A program made the position numbers and the translations under genes. Positions 42,339 to 49,858 of a stretch of DNA of 64,000 nucleotides are shown here, piece by piece. Positions within the stretch are counted from its first letter, which is position 1, and every line of letters starts with the position of its first letter. Source of the stretch: Caballeronia sp. INDeC2 (GTDB taxonomy: Bacteria; Pseudomonadota; Gammaproteobacteria; Burkholderiales; Burkholderiaceae); NCBI RefSeq assembly GCF_023631325.1, contig NZ_JALQDG010000046.1, positions 62,001-126,000 on the forward strand, given 5' to 3'. The notes below the pieces were generated by a model. The model did not search any database. It was given only the letters and a program-made list of their open reading frames with translations, and was not told the origin of the DNA.

Positions 42339-43652
42339 ATGAACGCAACGCCCCGAACCGATGGCAAGCAGATGCGCAAGGTCGTCGTCGCCAGTCTGAT
42401 TGGCGCGACGATCGAGTGGTACGACTTTTTTCTATACGGCGTGGTCGCCGGCATCGTCTTCAACAAGCTGTATTTCCCGAGCGGGGATCCGCTCATCTCG
42501 ACGATGCTCGCCTACGGCACCTTCGCCGTCGGCTTTCTGAGCCGGCCGTTGGGCGGCGTGATCTTCGGCCATTTCGGAGATCGCGTCGGCAGAAAGAGCA
42601 TGCTCGTGATGACGCTCACGATCATGGGCGTCGCGACGGTGTTGATCGGCATGGTGCCGACGTATGCGCAGATCGGCATCTGGGCGCCTTCGCTCTTGCT
42701 GTTCCTGCGCGTGCTGCAAGGCATCGGGCTCGGCGGCGAATGGGGCGGCGCGGTGCTGATGGCGTTCGAGTACGCGCCCGAGAACAAGCGTGGCTTCTAC
42801 GCGAGCATTCCGCAGATCGGTCTTGCGTTGGGGCTGTGTCTGTCGTCGGGTGTCGTCGCGGGTCTGTCGCTCACGCTGACCGATGCGCAGTTCCTCGCGT
42901 GGGGCTGGCGCGTCGCGTTCTTCCTGTCGTTCGCGCTCGTGATCATCGGCATGTACATTCGGCTGAACGTGATGGAAACGCCGGAATTCACGCGCATCCA
43001 GAAGACGGGCAGCGAAGCGCGCATGCCGATCGTCGATGTGATCTCGAAGTATCCCGGCAACACGATCGCGGGCATGGGCGCACGTTTCATCGACGGTGTG
43101 TTCTTCAACGTGTTCGGCGTGTTCTCGATTTCGTATCTCACCGGAACGCTGCATCTGCAACGTACCGATGCCCTGTTCGGCGTGATGGTCGCCGCGTTCG
43201 TGATGATCTTCACGATACCGTTCTTCGGGCGGCTCTCGGATCGCGTCGGACGCGCGCGCATTTACTTCTGGGGCTCGCTCGCAACCGGACTGTCCGCGTT
43301 CTTCGGCTTCTGGCTGATGAAGAACAGCGGCGGCAACACGATGCTCGCGTGGCTCGCGGTCGTGATCCCGCTGGGCGTCGTCTATGCATCGATCTATGGT
43401 CCCGAAGCCGCGCTCTTCTCCGAGCTCTTCGATGCGAAAGTGCGCTACTCGGGCATCTCGTTCGTGTATCAGTTCTCGGGCATCTTCGCGAGCGGCATCA
43501 GCCCGATCGTCGCGACATGGCTCTTGCAACGCAATGGCGGCGATCCGTGGATGATCGCGGGATATTGCCTCGCGGCGGGCGTCATCAGCGCGCTGTCGGC
43601 GGCGTGGGTCGGCTTGCGGCAGCGGCGCGAGACAGCGTTTTCCATGAGCTGA
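42339..43652 (+). CDS. iseU: MHS-family MFS importer, probable isethionate permease IseU
   Basis: The ATG at 42339 follows AAGGAGACAACC. The 437-residue protein has 12 predicted helices and the metabolite:H+ symporter (MHS) signature: IGATIEWYDFFLYGVVAGIV at TM1, SRPLGGVIFGHFGDRVGRK after TM2, and LQGIGLGGEWGGAVLMAFEY in TM4. It is 34 bases after the GMC gene and would import that enzyme's substrate with protons. A transporter called IseU is paired with IseJ in C. necator, which fits. The operon ends with the terminator at 43675. Confidence 0.75.
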   Translation: MNATPRTDGKQMRKVVVASLIGATIEWYDFFLYGVVAGIVFNKLYFPSGDPLISTMLAYGTFAVGFLSRPLGGVIFGHFGDRVGRKSMLVMTLTIMGVATVLIGMVPTYAQIGIWAPSLLLFLRVLQGIGLGGEWGGAVLMAFEYAPENKRGFYASIPQIGLALGLCLSSGVVAGLSLTLTDAQFLAWGWRVAFFLSFALVIIGMYIRLNVMETPEFTRIQKTGSEARMPIVDVISKYPGNTIAGMGARFIDGVFFNVFGVFSISYLTGTLHLQRTDALFGVMVAAFVMIFTIPFFGRLSDRVGRARIYFWGSLATGLSAFFGFWLMKNSGGNTMLAWLAVVIPLGVVYASIYGPEAALFSELFDAKVRYSGISFVYQFSGIFASGISPIVATWLLQRNGGDPWMIAGYCLAAGVISALSAAWVGLRQRRETAFSMS

Positions 43653-43674
43653 TCGTCCTCGCGTGGACATCGAG

Positions 43675-43710
43675 AGCCGCTGCGCCGGACCATCGGCGCG
43701 GCGGCTTTTT
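43675..43710 (+). terminator. Intrinsic terminator after the GMC/MHS operon
   Basis: A 13-bp stem (AGCCGCTGCGCCG with CGGCGCGGCGGCT, one mismatch) and a 5-base to 6-base loop are followed by TTTTTG, 23 bases after the importer stop. Confidence 0.85.
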
Positions 43711-43742
43711 GTTGGACTGGCACGCCGTGCAAGCCGCACGTA

Positions 43743-43754
43743 ATATCCGGATAT
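43743..43754. promoter_or_regulatory. Palindrome upstream of the MocR-type regulator
   Basis: ATATCCGGATAT is a perfect 12-bp palindrome, 27 bases before the ATG at 43782, in a position suited to autoregulation. Confidence 0.35.
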
Positions 43755-43781
43755 CACCAGAACATTTCGCAGGAGAGATGC

Positions 43782-45299
43782 ATGGCCACCCGCCCAGCCG
43801 CCACGCTTTGGGCGCAGCTCTTCGAGCGCTCGCGGGTCTCGGGGATGAGCTTGCAGAACCAGATCCGTCAGATGATCGTCAACGCGATCCTGAGCGGTCA
43901 TATCGCGCCCGATTCCGCGTTGCCTTCGAGCCGCGAGCTCGCCGATCAGCTCAACGTGTCGCGCAATACCGTTGTGCTCGCGTATCAGCAACTCGTCGAA
44001 GAAGGCTATCTCGTGTCGCGCGAACGCAGCGGCCATTTCGTCAATCCCGCGACGGAGGAATTGCAGCGCGGCTTCACCGCGACGGGCGTCGCCGACACGG
44101 CGATCATCGAGACGCAGCAAGGTCATCCCGACTGGAGCGCGCGCATCCGGCATGCGCCTTCGAATCAACGCAATATCGTCAAGCCGTCGAACTGGCAGAC
44201 TTACGAATATCCCTTCATTTACGGGCAATTCGATACCGAACTGTTCCCGACGAGCGATTGGCGCGAGAGCTGCATGCACGGGCTGTCGGTCATGGAGATT
44301 CGCAACTGGGCGCCCGATCTCATCGAACGCGACGACGAAACGCTCGTCGAACAGATTCGCACGCGCGTGCTGCCGCGTCGCGGCGTGTTCGCGATGCCCG
44401 ACGAGATCGTCGTGACGAATGGCTGTCAGCAGGCGCTCTATCTGATCGGCGATCTCTTGTGCGGGGCGCAGGTGAAGGTCGGCATGGAAAACCCCGGCTA
44501 TCCCGATGCGCGCAACATCTTTCAGCATCACAACGCGCAGATCGTGCCGCTCGAGGTCGATGAAGACGGCGCCGTCATCGACGATGAAAGCGTGATCGCC
44601 CAGTGCGATTACGTGTATGTCACGCCGAGCCATCAATGTCCCACTACGGTGACGATGCCGATCGAGCGGCGGCGCAGGCTGCTCGATCTGTCGGTGAAGC
44701 ATGACTTCATCGTCATCGAGGATGACTACGAGAGCGAGAACACGTTCTCCGGCACGCCGCATCCGGCGTTGAAGAGCCTCGATACGGCGGAGCGTGTGGT
44801 GTATATCGGTTCGTTATCGAAGACGCTCGCGCCGGGTTTGCGGCTCGGGTATATCGTCGCGCCGCGCACGCTGATACGCGAATTGCGCGCGCTGCGTCGC
44901 TTGATGATCCGGCATCCGGCCGCGTACATTCAGCGCGCCTTCGCGACCTTTCTCGCGCTCGGTCATCACGACACGCTGTTGCGCAAGCTCGGGCGCGTCT
45001 ACAAGGAGCGCGCCGAAGTGCTGATGGATGCGCTCGCCACGCATCTGCCGGAGCTGCGTGCATCGAAGGTGACGGGCGGCGCATCGTGCTGGGTCGAAGG
45101 TCCGCCGTGGCTCGACGCGACACGCCTCGCGAAAGACGCACAAGCGCTCGGCGTGTTGATCGAACCCGGCAGCGTGTTTTTCGCCGATCCCGCCGATGGT
45201 CAGCGATGCTTCCGCATGGGCTTCTCAGCCATACGCGCGGAGCTGATCGAGCCGGGCGTGCGAGCGCTCGCCCAGGTCGTGCAGCAGCGGCGCTCTTGA
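43782..45299 (+). CDS. MocR-type GntR regulator with aminotransferase domain, TauR candidate
   Basis: The 505-residue protein joins an N-terminal GntR winged helix (residues 20-85, LPSSRELADQLNVSRNTVVL) to a fold-type I aminotransferase-like domain (about 140-500). The PLP-binding lysine is Lys347 in IGSLSKTLAPGLRLGY, and the cofactor-contacting TNGCQQALYLIGDLL and VIEDDYESE segments are present. In Rhodobacter capsulatus the MocR-type regulator TauR activates taurine genes, so this one, at the edge of the sulfonate block, is a candidate for sensing taurine or another amine. Others of the family control pyridoxal or GABA genes. It is preceded by GGAGAG. Confidence 0.88.
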   Translation: MATRPAATLWAQLFERSRVSGMSLQNQIRQMIVNAILSGHIAPDSALPSSRELADQLNVSRNTVVLAYQQLVEEGYLVSRERSGHFVNPATEELQRGFTATGVADTAIIETQQGHPDWSARIRHAPSNQRNIVKPSNWQTYEYPFIYGQFDTELFPTSDWRESCMHGLSVMEIRNWAPDLIERDDETLVEQIRTRVLPRRGVFAMPDEIVVTNGCQQALYLIGDLLCGAQVKVGMENPGYPDARNIFQHHNAQIVPLEVDEDGAVIDDESVIAQCDYVYVTPSHQCPTTVTMPIERRRRLLDLSVKHDFIVIEDDYESENTFSGTPHPALKSLDTAERVVYIGSLSKTLAPGLRLGYIVAPRTLIRELRALRRLMIRHPAAYIQRAFATFLALGHHDTLLRKLGRVYKERAEVLMDALATHLPELRASKVTGGASCWVEGPPWLDATRLAKDAQALGVLIEPGSVFFADPADGQRCFRMGFSAIRAELIEPGVRALAQVVQQRRS

Positions 45300-45309
45300 G
45301 CTTGCGCGT

Positions 45310-45843
45310 CTATTTCCAAGGGGCCATCGCATGGAACACGCCGTCGCGCCGCACGAGCGCATGAAACAGCGCCGCCGCGAGATGCACGACGATCAACGCG
45401 AAGAAGCACAGCGCAAGAAAGCGATGCGCGTTCCAGAGCAGCGTATGCAGCGAATTGCTATGAGGCAAAAGCGACGGCACGTGAAGGCCGAATAGCACGA
45501 CGGGATAATCCGCCGCGGACAACATCCCATAGCCGAGCAGCGGCAACGCGATCATCAGCGCGTAAAACGCATAGTGCGACAGATGCGCGGCGAGCTTCAT
45601 CGGCTCCGGCATGTCAGCGGGCAACGGCGGCGCACCGCGTGCGATCCGCACCGCGAGACGGATCAGCGCCAGCACGAGAATCGCGATGCCGAGCGGCTTG
45701 TGGATGGATACGAGCGTCAGATAGTCCGGCCTCACCGTCGACACCATGCCGACGCCGATGAACAGCATCGCGAGAATGCATATCGCCATGATCCAGTGCA
45801 GGGCGCGTTGCAGCGGCGAGAACCGCTCGTTGATCGCGTTCAT
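45310..45843 (-). CDS. Cytochrome b561-family membrane protein
   Basis: I start at the ATG at 45843, which overlaps the stop of the catalase-like gene (ATGA). The 177-residue protein has four membrane helices and the haem-ligating histidines expected of the YodB/CybB group: ALHWIMAICILAM (helix 1), SIHKPLGIAILVLALIRL (helix 2), HLSHYAFYALMIALPLLGY (helix 3) and NAHRFLALCFFALIVVHLAAALFH (helix 4). It probably feeds electrons from the quinone pool to the periplasmic haem protein encoded with it. Pairs of this kind are common in Burkholderiaceae. Confidence 0.88.
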   Translation of the reverse strand: MNAINERFSPLQRALHWIMAICILAMLFIGVGMVSTVRPDYLTLVSIHKPLGIAILVLALIRLAVRIARGAPPLPADMPEPMKLAAHLSHYAFYALMIALPLLGYGMLSAADYPVVLFGLHVPSLLPHSNSLHTLLWNAHRFLALCFFALIVVHLAAALFHALVRRDGVFHAMAPWK

Positions 45844-46901
45844 GGCTTGGCTCCTTGCGCGGGCGTGTGCGGGTAATACTTGTCCTCGGCGGTGCGTCGA
45901 TTGAACGACACGGAGTACGCGGCCGAGCGCGCGGCGGGGAACGGATCGTCGGATACGCGCATGCCGGACGGCAGCACGGTCGGGTCGAAGTTGAGATCGC
46001 GGCATGCGCCGCCGGGTTCGGGTTCGATCGCTTTGACGACGAGCGTGCCCACTTCCACCGTACGACGATCCTCCGGCCAGGCCTTGCTCGGATCGGCGGT
46101 GGGATCGCCGGGATTCGCGACGGTGACGACCATCGCCCAGCGCTGCGGCGTGCTCCGCACGCGCTGCGTGATTTCGGCATCGAGGAAATTCGCGCCCTTC
46201 TGCTTGAGCTCGTCCGGCGTGAGGTTCTCGGGCTTCGCGGCGGGAATGAAGGACCATCGCACGGTCTGATCCTGTCCGTCCGCGTTCGTGAAGACGAAGC
46301 TGTTGAGGCTGTTGTAGCGTTCGTCGGCATACGAGGCCGTCCACGGCGCGCTGCCCGCCCATGCGCCGAACGCGCCGATCTCGGGATGCGCGGCGGCGAA
46401 CTTTTGCATCGACTCGGGATCGTTCTTGTTCGCGAGCGCGCGTTGCAGGTCGTAGAAGGCCTGCGGGGTCGCGACGGGGAAGAACGGGGCATCGATCATC
46501 GCGGAGCGCCACTCGCTCGTGTCGGGCATCACGATGCGCAGGCTCAGGCCGCGCACGCGGGCCATCGCGTCGGATGCTTGCGGGTCGGGCGTCGAGAGAT
46601 TGAATCGGCCCGTGACGGCATACGTGCCCGGCATGAACATTTTGGCTTTGGAGATTGCCGCGCCCGAGCCGTTCGATTCGAAGTCGCCGGTGAAGCAGAT
46701 GCCCTTCGCGTGATTGCGCCTGAACCCCGGCACCGCGCCGCCGGGGGGCGCGAGGCTGCCGACGATCTTCGCCGGCGTGAGGCGATGCGGCGTGAGCCAG
46801 CCGCCCGTGTAGGCAAAGGCCGCCACCAGCACGACGACGATGGCCGCGATAAGAATCAGCGCGGGAAGGGGCGAACGGGGGGAAGCGGGTTTGTCAGTCA
46901 T
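45840..46901 (-). CDS. Catalase-family peroxidase, membrane-anchored (SrpA-like)
   Basis: The 353-residue protein has one N-terminal membrane helix (about residues 13-32) and a catalase-like core that is much shorter than true catalases. GICFTGDFESNGSGAAISKA, GRFNLSTPDPQASD and VRGLSLRIVMPDTSEWRSAM follow the core of catalase-related peroxidases (SrpA family); KYYP near the C-terminus is typical too. It would face the periplasm and reduce peroxides with electrons from the co-translated cytochrome b561, not dismutate them. The ATG at 46901 follows GAGAGACTACG. Confidence 0.85.
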   Translation of the reverse strand: MTDKPASPRSPLPALILIAAIVVVLVAAFAYTGGWLTPHRLTPAKIVGSLAPPGGAVPGFRRNHAKGICFTGDFESNGSGAAISKAKMFMPGTYAVTGRFNLSTPDPQASDAMARVRGLSLRIVMPDTSEWRSAMIDAPFFPVATPQAFYDLQRALANKNDPESMQKFAAAHPEIGAFGAWAGSAPWTASYADERYNSLNSFVFTNADGQDQTVRWSFIPAAKPENLTPDELKQKGANFLDAEITQRVRSTPQRWAMVVTVANPGDPTADPSKAWPEDRRTVEVGTLVVKAIEPEPGGACRDLNFDPTVLPSGMRVSDDPFPAARSAAYSVSFNRRTAEDKYYPHTPAQGAKP

Positions 46902-47368
46902 CGTAGTCTCTCGATCAACGATTCTGTTGCACGGTAATCTATCAGCGTGAGGGGAATCGTGCCAGCAACGCGCAAAATTCGCAGAGACCCCTTCGTGGAG
47001 CTACGCCCTCTGCCTCCTAGCAACGCCCGCAGCCACCACAAGAACCCGACCAAACGCGACGCCCAATCCCACCATAACCGCCGCTTTCACCACCATCGGC
47101 CACTTCCGGACACTCACACGATCGCCGCTCATGCTTCCCCTGGTCCCGCGCCATCCACACTCTGACCGCTTCGGGCGACGCGCGCGGAAATTCGCGTCGT
47201 GTCAGCGCGATTTTTGGCGGGGCCGCGGCAATTTCATCGTGATCGTGATGATGTCCACCGTCGTGCGCGCGCCGCTGCGCGACGATCGGAATGATCGTGT
47301 CTCGCATGTCTCTCTCCTTGTGGGGTGCAGCAACAGCTTATGTATGTGGTCCTGCGGTGCCGCCGTGA
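46902..47368. other. Intergenic stretch with no confident gene
   Basis: About 470 bases lie between the catalase-like gene and the VOC remnant. Two overlapping minus-strand frames are the only coding candidates. One, 47017-47307, is listed separately. The other, 47001-47132, would encode 43 residues with one hydrophobic helix (WPMVVKAAVMVGLGVAFGRV) behind a GGGGA. Since the longer frame loses protein-like character where the hydrophobic one begins, both could be parts of one frameshifted small membrane protein. I see no RNA gene, repeat or promoter I can defend here. Confidence 0.5.
47017..47307 (-). CDS. Small His-rich hypothetical protein (uncertain)
   Basis: A 96-residue frame begins with ATG at 47307 behind a strong AAGGAGAGAGAC ribosome site. 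The N-terminal part has a histidine-aspartate cluster, HDGGHHHDHDE (residues 15-25), which could bind metal. The C-terminal 25 residues are Gly/Arg/Cys-rich and look like out-of-frame translation of high-GC DNA. I do not recognise a family. The good ribosome site suggests that at least the first half is translated; a frameshift into the hydrophobic frame ending at 47001 is possible. Confidence 0.35.
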   Translation of the reverse strand: MRDTIIPIVAQRRAHDGGHHHDHDEIAAAPPKIALTRREFPRASPEAVRVWMARDQGKHERRSCECPEVADGGESGGYGGIGRRVWSGSCGGCGRC

Positions 47369-47679
47369 CTACTCGTAATGTCCATGCCGCTCGAGCACTT
47401 CGATCTTGTAGCCGTCCGGGTCCTGAATGAAGAAGTAACGCGCGATCAGCGAGCCGTCGTCGTTCTTGAACTCGCGCACGTCGTTGGGCGTGAGACCGAG
47501 ACCGATGAGACGCTCGCGCTCCGCCTTCACGCGTGCGTTTCATCGTTACGCAGATAGGCGAGCGTGAAGTCCGGAAAGTCCAGCCGATGCGCAACGCCGA
47601 GATCGAAAGCCTTCTGATAGAAATCGAGCGAGCGTTGCAGATCCAGCACGCGAATCATCGTGTGAATGAGTTTCGACAT
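47369..47679 (-). pseudogene. VOC/glyoxalase I-like gene with internal deletion and frame loss
   Basis: From the ATG at 47679 (behind AGGAGG) the sequence reads MSKLIHTMIRVLDLQRSLDF, then FPDFTLAYLRNDETHA and a stop after 50 residues. In another frame it continues KAERERLIGLGLTPNDVREF and ends IQDPDGYKIEVLERHGHYE at the TAG at 47369-47371. Both ends match lactoylglutathione lyase-like VOC proteins of about 128 residues. About 25-40 residues of the middle, carrying part of the metal site, are missing, and the length left (311 bases) is not a multiple of three. It is a decayed gene, not a simple frameshift. Confidence 0.8.
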
Positions 47680-47758
47680 GGGAGCCTCCTCCTTGTTAGA
47701 CAAGTTTAGGAAGCGGCGCGCGTAAAGGGTAATGGCGGGTTAAATCGGGCAGTAGGCG

Positions 47759-47792
47759 TTTCCCCGAGGCGCACGCGCGCCGGCCGGGGAAA
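47759..47792 (-). terminator. Terminator-like hairpin after glpD
   Basis: TTTCCCCG and CGGGGAAA (8-bp arms) enclose an 18-base GC-rich loop, 9 bases past the glpD stop. No T-run follows on the minus strand, so termination strength is uncertain. Confidence 0.45.
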
Positions 47793-47800
47793 TCGAGCCG

Positions 47801-49363
47801 TTACGACAACATCCAGGTTCGCGCGAAGTCATCGAAACGCGCGACCTCTTCGGATTGCCACTGCGGGCTTCGTCCGAGCTCTTCCGCCACGATTCGCGCG
47901 ACTTCCGGCGCGGCCTCGCGGGCGGCGGCAGCATCGAGAAACAGCGCGCGATTGCGCCGCGCCAGCACATCTTCGACACAACGCGCGAGTTCGGCCCGAA
48001 CCGCAAAGCGCGTCTGCGCCTCGGTCAGCCCGCTTGCCTTCACCAGCACGTTCCGCGCGCCCGGCAGACGTTCGATCAACGCGGCATCGGAACCGTAATG
48101 GCCGCGTTGCTCCGCCGTCGCGCCGTGCAGCGGCAGCGACGCCGTCCGGCAAGGCGCATCCGGCAACAAGCGTTTCGCGACGGCCAGATCGATGACCTGC
48201 TGCGCCATCAGGCGATACGTCGTCCACTTGCCGCCCGTCACGGTGATCATGCCCGTCGCGTTCATTTCGATCGTATGTTCGCGCGAGAGCGCCGCCGTCG
48301 ATGCCTGCGCGCCGGCCTTCACGAGCGGACGAAGCCCCGCCCATACGCTCAAAATGTCGTCACGCGTCGGCTTGACGGACAGATAGTCCGACGCCGTCGC
48401 GAGAATGAAGTCGATGTCCTCGTCGCTCGCGCGCGGGTCGAGCGGCAAGTCCTGACGCGGCGTGTCCGTCGTGCCGACGATCGTGTGACCATGCCACGGC
48501 ACCATAAAAAGCACGCGGCCGTCTTTGGTCTTCGGCACGAGAATCGCGTCGTTGCTTTGCAGGAAGCGGCGCGGCAAGGTCAGATGAACGCCCTGGCTCG
48601 GCGCGACGATCGGGCGCGCGCCGGGATCGGCCATCGCGCGGATCGAATCGACCCAGACGCCCGTCGCGTTGACGAGGCAGCGCGCGCCGACGCTGAGGCT
48701 ATCGCCCGTTTCGACATCCGTCACCGACAGCCGATGATGTCCCGCCGCGCGATCGAAGCCGACGCCAAGCACGGCGGTATTGTTCAGCGCGAGGCCGCCG
48801 AGATCGAACAGCGTGCGCATCAGCGCGATGGCGAGACGCGCGTCGTCGAACTGGCCGTCGAGGTAAAGCGTGCCGCCGCGCAACGCGTGACCGTCGAGGC
48901 TGTCGGCGAGCATCGGCGATTTCGCGCGCGTTTGCGCAAGGCTCAGACTGCGGCTTGCGCCGAGGTTCGACGCGCCCGCGAGCCAGTCGTACATCTTCAA
49001 TCCCGCGCCGTAGATGAACTTGTCGGCGAAGCGATACGCCGGAACGACGAATCCGAGCGCATGCACGAGATGCGGCGCGTTGCGCGCGAGCAGGCCGCGC
49101 TCACGCAGCGCTTCGCGAACGAGCGGGACGTTGCCTTGCGCAAGATAGCGCACGCCGCCGTGAACGAGCTTGGTGGCCTTGCTCGACGTGCCCTTGGCGA
49201 AGTCGCGCGCTTCCAGCAGCAAGGTTCGATAACCGCGCGATGCCGCGTCGACGGCCGTGCCGAGGCCGCTTGCGCCGCCGCCGATCACGACGACATCGAA
49301 TACGGGCGTCTTGTCCAGTTCGCGCATGAGCGTTGCGCGGTCAGAAGGCGTGATGTCTGTCAC
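47801..49363 (-). CDS. glpD: FAD-dependent glycerol-3-phosphate dehydrogenase GlpD
   Basis: I use the GTG at 49363, which overlaps the cupin stop as GTGA; a TTG at 49381 would add six residues. The 520-residue protein has the FAD motif FDVVVIGGGASGLGTAVDAA near residue 23, the family segment GTSSKATKLVHGGVRYLAQG, the substrate-site loop LVNATGVWVDSI, VHLTLPRRFLQSNDAI and the C-terminal MITVTGGKWTTYRLMAQ. It oxidises glycerol-3-phosphate to dihydroxyacetone phosphate at the membrane and reduces quinone. Unusually it is the last gene of an operon with a cupin and a methyltransferase, not with glpK or glpF. Confidence 0.92.
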   Translation of the reverse strand: MTDITPSDRATLMRELDKTPVFDVVVIGGGASGLGTAVDAASRGYRTLLLEARDFAKGTSSKATKLVHGGVRYLAQGNVPLVREALRERGLLARNAPHLVHALGFVVPAYRFADKFIYGAGLKMYDWLAGASNLGASRSLSLAQTRAKSPMLADSLDGHALRGGTLYLDGQFDDARLAIALMRTLFDLGGLALNNTAVLGVGFDRAAGHHRLSVTDVETGDSLSVGARCLVNATGVWVDSIRAMADPGARPIVAPSQGVHLTLPRRFLQSNDAILVPKTKDGRVLFMVPWHGHTIVGTTDTPRQDLPLDPRASDEDIDFILATASDYLSVKPTRDDILSVWAGLRPLVKAGAQASTAALSREHTIEMNATGMITVTGGKWTTYRLMAQQVIDLAVAKRLLPDAPCRTASLPLHGATAEQRGHYGSDAALIERLPGARNVLVKASGLTEAQTRFAVRAELARCVEDVLARRNRALFLDAAAAREAAPEVARIVAEELGRSPQWQSEEVARFDDFARTWMLS

Positions 49364-49851
49364 TTGTCGTTGTGTTTGCAAACCTGGAGGTTCGTCGAAT
49401 CGATCAGCGTGCCGTCTTTATGAACGAAGCGGCCGTCGGCGTTGGCGCTCATCATGTCGATATCGGAGCACGTCGTGAGGTCTTCATACACACGGCTGCC
49501 GACTTCAAGATACACGGCCACCCTGTCCGAACGATTGATCATGTGATGACCGTTGCCCGTGCCCTTCGGAAACGCCGCGCAATCGCCCGCGCGCAATGTC
49601 GTTTCGCCTTCGTTCTCGATCAGCACGAGTTCGCCTTCGAGCACTTGGACGAACTCGTCTTCGTGCGAATGCCAGTGACGCTGGCTCGACCATCCGCCCG
49701 GCGGCAGACGCATCAGATTCACGCCGAAATCGTTGAGGCCGCCCGCATCGCCGAGACGCTGGCGGATGCGATCGGCGCACGGCGCATCGAAGGGCGGCGG
49801 ATAACCCGAGCCTTTTAACTCGGGCACGGCGGCGAGATCGATCTTGGGCAT
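49360..49851 (-). CDS. Cupin-domain protein
   Basis: The 163-residue protein is a single cupin. The metal-binding motif 1 is in SSQRHWHSHEDEFVQVLEGE (residues about 55-75) and motif 2 in FPKGTGNGHHMINRSDRVAV (about 94-113), so the His/Glu ligands are present. Such proteins are dioxygenases, isomerases or sugar-nucleotide sensors; I cannot pick one. It lies 7 bases after a methyltransferase gene and overlaps glpD by four bases, so the three are co-translated. A role linked to glycerophosphate or a methylated metabolite is possible. Confidence 0.8.
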   Translation of the reverse strand: MPKIDLAAVPELKGSGYPPPFDAPCADRIRQRLGDAGGLNDFGVNLMRLPPGGWSSQRHWHSHEDEFVQVLEGELVLIENEGETTLRAGDCAAFPKGTGNGHHMINRSDRVAVYLEVGSRVYEDLTTCSDIDMMSANADGRFVHKDGTLIDSTNLQVCKHNDK

Positions 49852-49858
49852 GACGAGC

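Noticed and set aside
42432..44762. A 776-codon minus-strand frame spanning the MHS importer and MocR genes
   Set aside because: It crosses two unrelated genes with recognised domains and a terminator, and has no ribosome site or recognisable domain.
47202..47594. A 130-codon minus-strand frame over the VOC remnant
   Set aside because: It reads the VOC pseudogene in the wrong frame; the VOC residues on both sides are in other frames.
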